From the NCBI GenBank assembly GCA_003868215.1, contig QWDQ01000078.1, forward strand, positions 31,491-95,490: DNA of 64,000 nucleotides, given 5' to 3'. Positions 10,838 through 21,690 of this stretch are shown here, piece after piece. Every line of letters starts with the position of its first letter. The stretch's first letter is position 1. The notes below the pieces were generated by a model. That model saw only the letters and a program-made list of their open reading frames with translations. It was not told the origin of the DNA and did not search any database. Made by a program: the position numbers and the translations under genes. The DNA comes from Pseudophaeomoniella oleicola (taxonomy: Eukaryota; Ascomycota; Eurotiomycetes; Phaeomoniellales; Phaeomoniellaceae).

Positions 10838-11968
10838 ATGGTGTGGTGTAGAGGAATTGAGGTACTATGCAGAAAACTGGTGGTCGTCGTCTGTCTCCTA
10901 GGACATACAATCATACAACCTACTCGCGCTTCCAGCTCCACAACGAATCTCACATATGTCATCCTTGAAGAGCATTGGATCTCGCCAGCTCTTACCAATC
11001 TAACGGCAGTAAACCCTGTCTTTCAGCTTCTCATCACGAAGAATGGCATCTTTGGTCAATACACTGTCACGGCATTGAAGGATATGGGAGCCATACGCTT
11101 GGCCAACATGACGTCTAACAACATTCGGATGCAGGTCGTGTCCAACAGTCCAACTCCAGCAGCTCTAGACCAACCAGTCTTGGTCAAGCATGCGAACGAT
11201 GAACTCGCTTCTCTTGTCGGTGTGTATCCAGATAGGTTCCGAGCGTGGGCCTATCTACCCATGGCATACCCAGACCTTGCTGCACAGGAACTGGAACGTT
11301 GCGTTACACAATTGGGCTTCATGGGAGCTTTGATTGACAACCACCTCGCAAATGGAACCTACTACGACGGTCAACAATTCTGGCCTGTTTGGAGCAAGGC
11401 GCAGGAGCTCGACGTCCCGATATACCTTCATCCAACCCTTCCAAACAGCTCAAGCGTACTAGGACAAAGCTTCGGGATCTACGCCCCGGCTTTGCCTACT
11501 GACTTCCCGCTCACCACAGCGGCTGCCCTCGCAACGGCAGCCTGGGGCTTTCATGAAGACGTTGGCCGACACTTCCTCCGCCTCTACACCGGCGGCGTCT
11601 TTGCTGAATTCCCCAACCTAAAGATCATCCTCGGCCATATGGGAGAGATGATCCCGTTCATGCTCGAACGATCTAACAAGTTCCTCAGCCGTGGCCTGAA
11701 TACGACGAACTCCTCTTCTGCAAGCTTGGTCGACATCTATGCAAAAAACGTGTGGATCACGACAGCGGGCTTCTTCAGCCTGGACCCGTTCAGTACGATC
11801 TTGCGAAACACCGCAATCGACAGGATCATGTACAGCGTCGATTATCCATTCTCGAGCAGTCGGGACGGTGCAGCATTTATGGCGGAGTTAAAAAAGAGTG
11901 GTATGGTGAATCTGACTGAGTGGGAGGCTATCGCGCATGGGAATGCAGAGAAGTTGTTGGGACTGTGA
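10838..11968 (+). CDS. Amidohydrolase-family protein (decarboxylase-like), likely secreted
   Basis: Intronless 376-residue protein of the amidohydrolase 2 family (PF04909 type), which includes gamma-resorcylate, 2,3-dihydroxybenzoate and 6-methylsalicylate decarboxylases. The expected metal ligands are visible: Glu44 and His46 in LEEHW, His198 in YLHP, His267 in LGHMGE and Asp335 in SVDYPF. Together with the NHLANGTYYDG segment these point to a decarboxylase or hydrolase acting on an aromatic acid, but the substrate cannot be read from sequence. Residues about 14-22 form a hydrophobic segment after Arg and Lys, suggesting a signal peptide. Several N-x-S/T sequons fit a secreted or lumenal protein, unlike the usual cytosolic family members. 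Confidence 0.88.
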   Translation: MVWCRGIEVLCRKLVVVVCLLGHTIIQPTRASSSTTNLTYVILEEHWISPALTNLTAVNPVFQLLITKNGIFGQYTVTALKDMGAIRLANMTSNNIRMQVVSNSPTPAALDQPVLVKHANDELASLVGVYPDRFRAWAYLPMAYPDLAAQELERCVTQLGFMGALIDNHLANGTYYDGQQFWPVWSKAQELDVPIYLHPTLPNSSSVLGQSFGIYAPALPTDFPLTTAAALATAAWGFHEDVGRHFLRLYTGGVFAEFPNLKIILGHMGEMIPFMLERSNKFLSRGLNTTNSSSASLVDIYAKNVWITTAGFFSLDPFSTILRNTAIDRIMYSVDYPFSSSRDGAAFMAELKKSGMVNLTEWEAIAHGNAEKLLGL

Positions 11969-12543
11969 TTGAAAAGGCGACGATTTTGCCTACTGGTACA
12001 CAGTAGTTGGTGAGCTTAACGACGAAATTGGCATACTAGGTATATAGCCCTCCTCGATGGGAACAGGATCCGTGCTAGAACTTGATTTTCCTGGCTATAC
12101 CAGATACCTAGTAGGTAGGTACCTTATCTATTACATACTACATACTAGGTACCTTACCTAGTACCATGTAATGTATTGATATGAAGGTTAGTACCTCTGC
12201 TAGATTAGTATGGTGATGTTGAGAAGACCTCTTACAAGGATGGGTTTCATTTTATGTAGGAAAGGAAAGGAATGGAATCTAGGTACCTAGGTTAATTAAG
12301 TTCCTTATCGCTGCTTATCTCGATCACGAGGTAATTACAGTCAGTACCAGGTAGTAAGATACCTATCTTGTCATCCAAACATTAGGCCAGGATAGATATC
12401 TATAGTATTAATATATTATAATTACTATAGTAAGATAAGTACTAGGTAATTCTAAGTAGTAGGTCCTCGGTAGTGGTGGGTATATAGTAACATAAAAAAA
12501 TTAGTAGGTACAGATAGACTCCTAGTCAGGCAGGGCGTATGTT
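11969..12543. other. AT-rich intergenic spacer with dense TACCTAGTAGG motifs
   Basis: Convergent spacer between the amidohydrolase and phospholipase genes. It is full of TAGGTACC, CTAGTAGGTA and related palindromic words, especially 12030-12180 and 12270-12500. No gene is seen. Confidence 0.65.
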
Positions 12544-14193
12544 TCAATTATAGCAGTACGTATCTAAGCAAGCCGCACACGCAGCCGCTGCCACCGCCGT
12601 CACCGTCACGCTCGACGGATCCGCCTTGGCCGTCAGCCCGCAGGCGAGACACAGCGGCCACGACGCGTTTCCGCCCTGGCTCGCGATCTGCACGCCGTTC
12701 GCGACGATGCCGCGCGTCACGTCGGCGTCGATTTGTAGCTGCAGCGTCGAGATGCCGCTGTCGTAGCTGAAGTCGGTGTTGGGGAGGTAGATGATGGTGG
12801 CGGTGGAGGGGTCGTGGCAGCCGAAGAAGGTGGCGCGCGTGTTGTAGCCGTTCGCGATGAAGATGTCCGAGGTTGGGATGAGGGGCATTTTGGTGAGGCC
12901 GGCGGCCGAGGCGGCGAGGTAGGTGTTGTGGAGTTGCGTACCGTCCGGGTAGTTGGTCGTGGTGTCGGCGTTGTTGTCGTTGACGATGATGACGTCGACA
13001 GCGCGGGAGGGTTGGAGGAAGGGCCAGATCGGGTTGCTCTGGGCGCTTTCGCCGCCGTCGATTAGGGTGAGGGAGGTCTCGGATGCGATTTCAGGGGATG
13101 GATAGGGCGAGTCGTAGAATGGGTTTGGGTAGACGGCGTAGAGGTCGCGCTCCGTCACGGGGTGGAGAGGCGAAATCAACGTTTCGAGGCCGCTGATGGC
13201 CGATGCGACTTCGGACCCCAGTGTCGTGTCAGGCTCACAGGCTTCGTTGAGGAGATTGGAGGATGTGGCGAAGATGTAGCCGAGCTGATCATACCCAGCA
13301 ACACACGTGCCATTGGCTGGATATCCATTGGATAGGGCAGTACCGACGACCGATGTAGGCACGAAGGCGTTGACCTCAGGGTCCCATGATCCCCACTCCA
13401 CTGGCGAGAATTCATATTGTGTGCTGTTGGCTTGACCGATGCAGGACATTGAATAATTCGTCACGCCCAGAGACGTCATTATAGGGAATGGCACGTTGGC
13501 TGAAGTGTAATTAGAGAATGAAGTCCATTCAGAGTATGTATCGTTGACGCCTCCATCAGTCCCGTCCAAGATTGCATAGGATATCAATCGACCCCAGGGA
13601 TCCGCAAGAGTGGGAGGGTATCCGGCAAGTTCTTTGGCTGCAAGGTCGGTCTCGATAGCCAGCGCCGCACCCAGATTTCCGAGTAAGGCTTGGAGGCTGA
13701 GAAGACTGTTCTGAAGGCCGGGGACCCACAGGTTATCTCTCAAGGAAGCTATTGTTGCCCAGTTGCTGGCTCCGAAAGAAGATAGTAACCAGGAGCCTCC
13801 CGACAGACCACTTTGATACGTCAAGGCTTGATAGACACCGCTCACGCCTGTCAGCGCTTCCCTTGCGTCAAGGCCTTCAATGACACCTCCACCGCTCAGC
13901 ATAGCACGATAGCCGCCACCGCTGGACGTCAAAGCAAGAGTCGGCAGACCGGAGCTGCTCGTGACCATGAAGGTCGAATTGAACTGACTCAGCCATGACG
14001 AAAACGATGCTGACGCCTTCGCTTGGCGGGCTGACCTGTAGGCTGATTCGTCTGCCGATAGACTGGTAGCCTCCCGTACGTATGATTTCGAGCTTGAGCA
14101 GGGGACATGCCTCGGCGCATAAGAGCTACTCACCCGGTCAATAGACAGAACAAAAAGCAACGAAGCCAGAATCAATGCAGTAGGAGCAAACAT
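12544..14193 (-). CDS. Secreted lysophospholipase / phospholipase B
   Basis: Intronless 549-residue enzyme of the fungal PLB family (cPLA2-like catalytic domain), which removes acyl chains from phospholipids and lysophospholipids. Family hallmarks are all present: the N-terminal YAPRHVPC segment, the oxyanion/Arg motif SGGGYRAM (residues 91-98), the nucleophile elbow GLSGGSW with Ser131, and the catalytic Asp379 in the LIDGGES motif. Residues 1-23 are a clear signal peptide. Many N-x-S/T sequons and Cys residues at the C-terminus fit an extracellular glycoprotein. No obvious GPI-anchor tail is seen, so it is probably released. A GTGAGT word early in the gene is not used as a donor, because the conserved YAPRHVPC lies within it. 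Confidence 0.95.
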   Translation of the reverse strand: MFAPTALILASLLFVLSIDRVSSSYAPRHVPCSSSKSYVREATSLSADESAYRSARQAKASASFSSWLSQFNSTFMVTSSSGLPTLALTSSGGGYRAMLSGGGVIEGLDAREALTGVSGVYQALTYQSGLSGGSWLLSSFGASNWATIASLRDNLWVPGLQNSLLSLQALLGNLGAALAIETDLAAKELAGYPPTLADPWGRLISYAILDGTDGGVNDTYSEWTSFSNYTSANVPFPIMTSLGVTNYSMSCIGQANSTQYEFSPVEWGSWDPEVNAFVPTSVVGTALSNGYPANGTCVAGYDQLGYIFATSSNLLNEACEPDTTLGSEVASAISGLETLISPLHPVTERDLYAVYPNPFYDSPYPSPEIASETSLTLIDGGESAQSNPIWPFLQPSRAVDVIIVNDNNADTTTNYPDGTQLHNTYLAASAAGLTKMPLIPTSDIFIANGYNTRATFFGCHDPSTATIIYLPNTDFSYDSGISTLQLQIDADVTRGIVANGVQIASQGGNASWPLCLACGLTAKADPSSVTVTAVAAAACAACLDTYCYN

Positions 14194-17157
14194 GTTGAAT
14201 TTCCAGCACGCGCGATAGCTTCAACCTCAGGGCACAGCGATCACCAGCAGCTGAGAAGAAAAAGCGACACGGACGTGGACATCATCTATCTTTTAAGTGA
14301 CGGCCGAACGGGTCTCCGCAGGAGTCGTTCGCTTAGTAGACGCGCCGGAACGGTCAAATATCTAAGCGAGAAGAATGCTGTAGACGATGAGGGCTTTCTT
14401 CTGGACTCTCTGATAACTTAACACCCACTTGTAAGGAGACCAATTGGTTTGACGCGCACGTCAACCACGAAACAAGGATAAAAGCCGACGATGACAAGTC
14501 GGCGTGCATGACCTGACGGCGGCAGGATCCTTCCATCCTTCCACTCTCCCTGGAGTTCGTCTGAACTATTCTTCCATCCAGGATATATCGGCAATGCTAA
14601 TGACGATAAGTGCAAACCACTATTGGATCTAAGTCGATAGTGCATTGCTACCGGGGCGACGATGGAGAACAACCGAGCAACGTTGGGAATTGTTGTTTTT
14701 AGTCTTCTCGCCTTGCACCAAGCTGGTTACTATGTATGGATTTCGACAGGGACCAGCCCGAGGACCCACGCAGAGCCGAAAATTGAAAGAGCCGAAAAGC
14801 TAGGCTGGAAAGAGGATATCGATGCTCCATGCTGTGTCTCTCTCATGCTATTCCAACATGCCCAACATCATGTGCTGTTAGTGGTAGCAACCAGACGAGA
14901 CATAAACGGGCCATGGCTGCTTCATTGCGTATGTCAAAAGTCGATCCCCGACAACAGGGCCAAAATCAATCATGATCAGGATCATACTACCAATATTCCC
15001 TGCATGGTTCGATAGATAGTCGCGCTATTAATATTAATATATGATGCCTGTTCATATATCCAGTCCCTTTTCTGGTATTCTTCCCCGTTTTGTCCACTTT
15101 CCGTGAAGCATTTGCCGAGGTCAGTTCTACTATGAAGTACTGCGTACTGCGTACTACGCAGGAGTAGACGCTGAGACCGTTTCGGTTGTGGGCTGAGACT
15201 TGCCTAATATTAATATCTAAACCCCTAGAATGGGGTCAGGCCATTGAACAACCGATGGGATCTCGTTGATTTCGTCCTACCAAAGAAGAAAAGAAGTGTT
15301 CGATAGGAGGCTGGCCCAGAATGTTCAAATTGATGTTACTTACTGTGTTCATGCAAATCACTCACGTCCAAGTCCCACATTCCCCTTGAGACTGAACACG
15401 TTGTAGTACGTAGTAATAGTCCGAGATCAATATTGGAAGAGAAGATCTACGTAGTACCGAGGAACTTACTAATTACATAGTATAGCAGATCCGCTGTCGT
15501 GGTACTGGTATTGGTGTTGGGTTCCTGGGCATCGAGGCATGTGCTTCGTGGATATCCATCAGCATCTTCTCAATCTGTCCAGAGTATCGTCTCGCCGTCA
15601 AATTGCGACGATCTCGGTAGCTTGAGCTTTTCTTCCTAAGTTAATTACCTAAGTACTACGTAGTAATTATTATTACTTCATCCAATCGACATACGTAGTA
15701 ATCGCAGGCATGATCCTCATCCTGCATCATCACCATTCAGCGTCTACAACGATAGCTGTAAAGAAAGATGCAGGACGGTTGATAGGTCTGTCGGAAATCG
15801 CTGTCTATCATGATAGTGTCTGTCTTCTTATTGGACTCTCGCGTAAGAAGAATCCATCAGGGTCGTCCATCACTCTGAGGTCCATCAGCTTTTATCGAGA
15901 TCAAACAAGATAAATAGGCAATTGCAAGCTAGATAAGGTGAGCTACGCGCCATCTTCCAGATTGGAAGGTCCCAATGCTCTGGCCATTGGCCGAGTGACT
16001 CTAGAGGTACCGACCACCTCAAGTCACAAAGAGATTAGTCCTATACAAACAACTCTAGATGACAACCAGATTTCCCATCATCTTCACGCGCCTACTCAAA
16101 AGTACTGGATTGACTATACACCATCCTTGTACCTCCAATAGCAAGCTCACGATTTCAGCAGCAGAGCGAGCGCCTTCTCATGATCTCGGCGTTCGCATCA
16201 TTGACTAGCCACAGAATAACCTGGCCGTGGGCAAGCAAAGCCGAACGCCACACGCCTCATCCTGAGTCTAACAGCACGACTTCTTTACTTTCCGAGAGCT
16301 GGCAACTTGTCGAATCTCCATGATCTTTTGGCGCGAAATGCGCTCCGTCCGGGACAAGCGGGTCACCCCAAAGTGTCTCTTATCAGCAATTCTAGATATC
16401 CGCCTTCTTGGCTGCGATTGTCAATTAACCATGATGACCACCCGAGATCGTTCACATTTCGAGCTTGGCATACAGGCGCAGAGGCATAGATACCGATAAC
16501 AATCCCATGATAACAGCCATCGACACCGTTGGACAGCGTGCTTCCAACTCACGGACTCCCCCGCGTGTTATCTCAGGTGGGGAGAGACTGCTGTGGTAGT
16601 AGTAGTAGTAGTACTATGGAAGTAACCCCTCGCCGATCGACCCCGTTGCAACATAGCGCTACCACGATGCAAACTATACTACTACATGCAACCTCACAGT
16701 CGAGAGTCTCGTGTTGTACGTAGTATACTACTCCGATCTTCTACTCTACAGCGTTAGCTCTTCTCATCTTGTTTACTGTCTTTGCCCTACTCTCCCCTGT
16801 TGATGCTCCCCTCCTCCCATACGTCCATCTCTCTATCCGCAGGGCGACGACTTCTTATAAGCCACATCTGGGCTGTACCACTCCGGATTGTCGTCCTCGC
16901 CGACCACACGGGTTTTACTCCGAAAGGTGGACTTGTAGGTCACCAGGACCAGGATGGCGATAGCACAACAGCAATGAAGTGGCCAAGTCTTATCTCTTGG
17001 CTACCCACCTCGTGGATATGGCCGATCACTCTTCCCTGTTCTCGTATGGCTGAGGGGTCTGGACGAGCCGTCCAAAGTTTACATTTATATGATGATAATG
17101 CCCGCTGTCACCTAGACCTAGGCACGCTTGCAGCATCCCGGAAGCGGCCAGTTCACC
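14194..17157. other. 3-kb gene-poor region upstream of the OPT transporter
   Basis: Short ORFs (for example 14662-15015, with a hydrophobic N-terminus) lack any recognised family and are not called. TACTACGTAGTA-type palindromes are frequent between 15130 and 15700 and near 16715. An AGT trinucleotide run lies at 16596-16613. The final part is likely promoter of the gene starting at 17158. Confidence 0.55.
16596..16613. repeat. (AGT)n microsatellite
   Basis: Six consecutive AGT-type units seen directly, in non-coding DNA about 550 bases upstream of the OPT transporter. Confidence 0.8.
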
Positions 17158-19821
17158 ATGCAGTTGAAGTCTTTCTTCCCATCTTCGGGGCGTCAGGCCT
17201 CCGAGAGCGCCTCTTCCACCTCTGGGGAGGTGATAGAATATCCCAGTGCTGGTAAAGACAACATAGAAACGACTGTCAAGAGCCACGGCCAAGTCACCGC
17301 TGCCGCTGATCAGTTGAAGAAGATTGAAAAGACGCACCAGTGGGACCCTAACCTGCCTCAGGGAGAAATTGATGCTTTACACGATGCAGTACAGTCCGAG
17401 GACCCCGAGAAGGTCCTCGAGGTTGACGCTGCCTTCACTGAGAATTCCCCTTACGATGAAGTCCGTGCTGCTGTGCGAAACACTGACGGAGAGGAGGTCG
17501 CGAACACCGTTCGTACCTGGATTCTTGGATTCATCTTTGTCACGGTTGGGAGCGGGCTCAACATGTTCTTGAGCATGAGGTCCGTCAACGTTCTACCGGG
17601 TGTATCTTGGACGCGTACTGACGTTCTACTTGAAGGTCTCCAGCAATCTCATTTCCGTCCATCGTTGTCCAATTGTAAGCGTCCATAGCCTCTCGATTGA
17701 ACCGTTCTCTGACTACTCATCAAGGCTCGTCTATCCCATTGGCTGCTTCTGGGCCAGGGTCGTCCCTACCAGGAAATTCCGTACTTTTGGGGTAGAATGG
17801 ACTTTCAACACTGGCCCGTTCACAATCAAGGAACACACGGTGATTACCATCATGGCAAATGTCTCTATTGGCTATGCCTACAGCACTGATGCCTTGATCG
17901 CCCTCCAAGCCAAACCGTTATATAACATCAATCTGGGTTGGGGATTCGCTCTGCTTTTCACGCTCAGCAGTCAACTTATCGGTATTGGACTCGCAGGCGT
18001 ATTCCGACGCTTGCTCGTTTGGCCCGCGGCAATGATATGGCCAGGACAATTTTCCAACACCTCGCTTTTCTACGCGCTCCACGATAAAAGCAAATCCGAC
18101 GCCAGCCAGGCATCGGGATGGTCAATATCGAGGTACCGGTGGTTCATGTATCTCCTGATGGGCTCCTTTGCCTACTACTGGATACCAGGCGTGCTGTTCC
18201 AAGCTCTGAGTTCATTCAGCTTCTTGACCTTTGCCATGCCTAACAATGTCGTGGTCAATCAGCTGTTTGGAGGAACCACCGGACTTTCCTTGATTCCAAT
18301 CACATTTGACTGGTCATACATCACCGGCTATCTTGGTGACCCACTTTTGGCACCGGTGCATTCGCTGGTCAATACATTGATCGGGCTGGTAGTGTTCGTC
18401 ATTTTGACAACGATTGGTATCGCCTACACAAACTCTCTGTCAGTACTCCCAATAGATACTCCCATGCGAAATACTGATGTCTTTATAGCTATGCTGAATA
18501 CCTACCCATCAACACCTCGTCCACCTTTGACAATACCCAAAGCAGCTACAACGTTAGCAAGATCCTCGGACCCGGTTTCACTTTCGACGAGCCTAGGTAC
18601 AAGAGATACTCTCCCATGTTTTTAGCTCCAACATTTGCACTGAACTACGGTCTTTCTTTCGCTGCACTTACGGCTTCTATCGTTCACACCATTGTCTTCC
18701 ACGGCAAAGAAATCTGGTACAGACTCAGAAGCGCTAAGAATCAAGAGCCGGATATCCACTTCAAACTCATGCAGAAATATAAGGAGGCCCCTGACTGGTG
18801 GTATGGTGTCCTCTTCGTCATCTCCTTGGCTCTCGGCCTTGCCACAGCACTGGCTTTCGACTCGCAACTCTCCTGGTGGGCATACTTCGTATCCAACATC
18901 GTCGCATTGGTCTTCATTATTCCAACATCCATGATCCTGGCCATCACCAACATCGCTCTGTCTCTGAACGTCCTGTCTCCTTTCCTGGCCGGATACATGA
19001 TCCCCGGAAAGCCGATTGGTGTGATGATCTTCAAGGTCTACAGCACCATCGTCCTGGGCCAAGCGCAAACATACTGCTCCGATCTCAAGTTGGCTCACTA
19101 CATGAAGGTTCCTCCGAAGGTCACCTTCTTTGCCCAAGTTGTTGCAACCATCTGGGCTAGTTTCGTGCAGATTGCTGTCATGAACTGGACTCTAGGTACC
19201 ATCGAGGATGTCTGCACCCCAACTCAAAAGGCGCGCTTCACGTGCCCGAACGGCAGGACTTTCTTCTCCTCGAGTATCGTATGGGGAGTCATCGGTCCTC
19301 ACAGGATGTTCGGCCCAGGTTCCATTTACGCCCAAATAAATTGGTACTGGTTTATCGGCGGCATCCTCCCCATCATTTTCTACCTGCTTGCCCGTTACTT
19401 CCCGCGCTCACGAGCCCGCCTCCTCAACGCACCGATCATGCTGGGCGCCATGGGTTGGTTACCCCCTGCGACTCCGCTCAACTTCTTCACTTGGGCCATG
19501 GCCGGTTTGGTGTTCAATTCCTGGATCCGCCGCCGCTGGCACGGTTGGTGGTCGACGTTCAACTACGTCACTGCCGCTGCTCTGGATGCCGGACTCATCC
19601 TTTCCACCATCATCATCTTCTTCGCCATCACGCTGCCAAACGTCACGATTCCTCAATGGTGGGGTAACGTTGATGTATTCAACACGATGGTAAGTTCCAT
19701 CTCATCTCATGTACGTGTCATTTGGAAATGTTGCTGACGCTATTGACAACAGGACGCTAGCTATACAGCTATCCGCAAGACTGTCGCAGAGGGAAGCACC
19801 TTTGGACCATCCTCGTGGTGA
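17158..19821 (+). CDS. Oligopeptide transporter, OPT family
   Basis: Predicted proton-coupled plasma-membrane transporter of small peptides, 814 residues, the usual OPT length. Exons: 17158-17579, 17636-17674, 17725-18438, 18489-19689 and 19753-19821. The joined protein carries the family motif SPYDEVRAAV before the first membrane segment, then NMFLSMRSPAISFPSIVVQL, which is rebuilt only when introns 1 and 2 are removed. Later come YPIGC, the LPINTSS region after intron 3, and HYMKVPPKVTF, a variant of the OPT KIPPR motif. At least a dozen hydrophobic segments are visible. The protein ends shortly after the motif WWGN, with GPSSW at the C-terminus. Intron 1 uses the weaker donor GTCCGT. I chose ATG 17158 (context TTCACCATG); no ATG lies upstream in frame within this exon. 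No neighbouring peptidase suggests a uptake cluster. Confidence 0.93.
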
Positions 19822-20718
19822 AGCCGCTGCTGAGATCGTGTGGTCTGCAATGCGCTCGGGAGGTAGACTGCGTGGCTGTAAATGATACTACAGTACGGGG
19901 AGGTAATAATATCCTGCTTATCCATTATTTTCATAGAACCTATATTCTGCACGATGTTTTGCCATAAGCAAACAAGCAAGCAAGCAAGCAAGCAAGCGAG
20001 CACTCCCGACCAATATACATGAACGTTACGAAGACCGGTTGCAACTTCCTCACAGACCTACCTAGGTACCTATCCATATTACCTCCTCCCCCTCCCCCTC
20101 CTCCTCATCCTCTTTCTCTTTTTCTCTTTTTCTCAACCCATCGACCTCGGTCGACGACAAGGAATAGATATCGTGATGAATTCACCGCCCGTATTTATTT
20201 TTTACCTACCTCGTTTTTCATTGAAAACCTCACCAAGTAATTATATAAAAAAAAGTGTGATATAAAAAAATGAAAAATTAAAAATCAGATCGGACATTTG
20301 ATAATATTATTAACTTGGGTAAGTTAATAATTATCGGATATCATCCGAATCCGTCTCGTCTCAACTTACAGTAATCAACTAAGTTAAAAATAATTACAGT
20401 AACTTAGGCAGACGGACGTTCTAGAACCAGGCGCCTTTCCCGCCTAAACCCGCTGCTGCTGTCTGGCCGTTTTTTTCTTTCTGTTTTTTTGGCCGCCCCC
20501 CCCCCCCACCGCGCCGGCCGGCCTGCCTTATCTCAACTCAAAAAAAAGGCCATTTTCCCTTCTTTCTCTCTTGTCTCACTCTCTCGATCGTACTATCTTA
20601 ACTATCTCAAGACCGAAGCGACAGGGAACTACCTACCTAGGTATCTACATATACATCACACATTACGCCGAAACCGCTCTCTCTCTAGATTTACAACAGT
20701 GTACCCATCTAAGCAAAC
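19822..20718. other. Intergenic spacer and pyrimidine-rich promoter
   Basis: Contains a CAAG tetranucleotide repeat (19973-19998), a long CT-rich stretch at 20078-20140, and a C-run at 20496-20507. The CT-rich DNA lies upstream of the small zinc-finger gene and looks like a typical fungal polypyrimidine promoter. No gene is seen. Confidence 0.6.
19973..19998. repeat. (CAAG)n microsatellite
   Basis: About six tandem CAAG units in the 3' flank of the OPT gene. Confidence 0.85.
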
Positions 20719-21135
20719 ATGGGTAACGGAGCAAAGGTACGTTACCTTCCCTCCTCCTTCCTCTTCCTCCCCCCAAGCCCCCTTCCCTTACCTTCATGTC
20801 CCTCTTCCCTAATCACATAGGTATAATTAATTAATTCATGATATAGGCCCAACAAAAGCGCGAACGAAACGCAAAAACCGCCCAAAACGCCGCCGGCCAT
20901 TCGCAACTCAAGACCGTTAGTTACCCCCCCCCCTCCCTCTCCCCCTCTCTTCAATCACCTCACTCAAACCATCCCTCTAACATCAAGGAATCTTTCCTGT
21001 GAATAGAACGCAGCAGCACAAACAATAGTCTGCAAGGCCTGCCGCTCGACGTTTCAGAGCACGATGAAAAAACCGGCGCTGGAGGATCATGCGAAGAATA
21101 AACACGCGAAGACTTATGAGGAGTGTTTTTCGTAG
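20719..21135 (+). CDS. Small zinc-binding protein (At2g23090-like / zf-met2 type)
   Basis: A 71-residue protein in three exons, too short to show as a long ORF: 20719-20736 (six codons), 20847-20915 and 21007-21135. It begins MGNGAKAQQKRERNAKTAQ, the basic low-complexity N-terminus of this eukaryotic family. It then has CKACRSTF and an EDHAKNKHAKT segment, giving a Cys2-His2 style zinc site. It ends in ECFS. Members are tiny, conserved proteins of poorly defined function, probably nuclear or nucleic-acid associated. Both introns have GT..AG ends, and the reading frame is phase 0 at each junction. The promoter is CT-rich, as for many highly expressed fungal genes. Confidence 0.9.
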
Positions 21136-21690
21136 GGTAGGCAGAGAGGGTAAAGGAGGAAGGACGACGGAAAATGTGACAGGATGTGAATGAAAAATTG
21201 GGTCTACGAAGATTCGAGAAAATGGGGGGGGGGGGGGAGCACGATAGAAAAAGAGGATCGTAGCAGGGAGTGCCAGTGGTAGTAGGGCAAAACCTGCGTG
21301 ATGAATTGGCGTAAATTGGGAAATATCTAGCGATGGCGCTTTTGTGGAGTGGACAAAATTCTCGTCTTCTTGTCTTTGCGCATGCGCGAGAAAAGATGGG
21401 TTTGAAGAAGAAGAAGATAATGATACTTTTTATTTGTTCTTGTTCCATGGAGCTTGCAGATGGACGGACTGACTGACATACATCGTTCCCTCCTTTTTCT
21501 GTTTCCCATCCCCCCTCTCCTCTCCTCCAGCAGATTTCTGCCTTGTTTGTTGTGTGTCTCCATGCATGCAATGGCCTTGTCCGTGACAGCGGCGGTTATC
21601 TCGCACCAATACGACAGCAGCGAAGCTTGTATACATGGGTTGTCCTCACAGTTGCACTCGTGTGGGCAAGACAGCTACGGAAGATGCTTT
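21136..21690. other. Convergent intergenic spacer
   Basis: 3' flanks of the zinc-finger gene (+) and the kinase-like gene (-). It holds a 14-base G-run at 21224-21237. ORFs on either strand here are low-complexity and not convincing. Confidence 0.6.

Noticed and set aside
12814-13065. Val/Gly-rich ORF antisense to the phospholipase gene
   Set aside because: A shadow frame of the GC-rich phospholipase coding sequence.
14662-15015. 117-residue ORF with hydrophobic N-terminus
   Set aside because: It has an ATG but no recognisable family, no conserved motif, and lies in a stretch of low-quality overlapping ORFs; coding support is too weak.
7675-17157. Possible secondary-metabolite or transfer island joining the dehydrogenase, amidohydrolase, phospholipase and transporter
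   Set aside because: No core synthase, no shared regulator motif, and gaps of up to 3 kb; the genes do not make a coherent cluster.
20960-21571. 203-residue minus-strand ORF opposite the small zinc-finger gene
   Set aside because: It overlaps a well-supported three-exon gene and is low-complexity Cys/Phe/Arg sequence typical of antisense frames.
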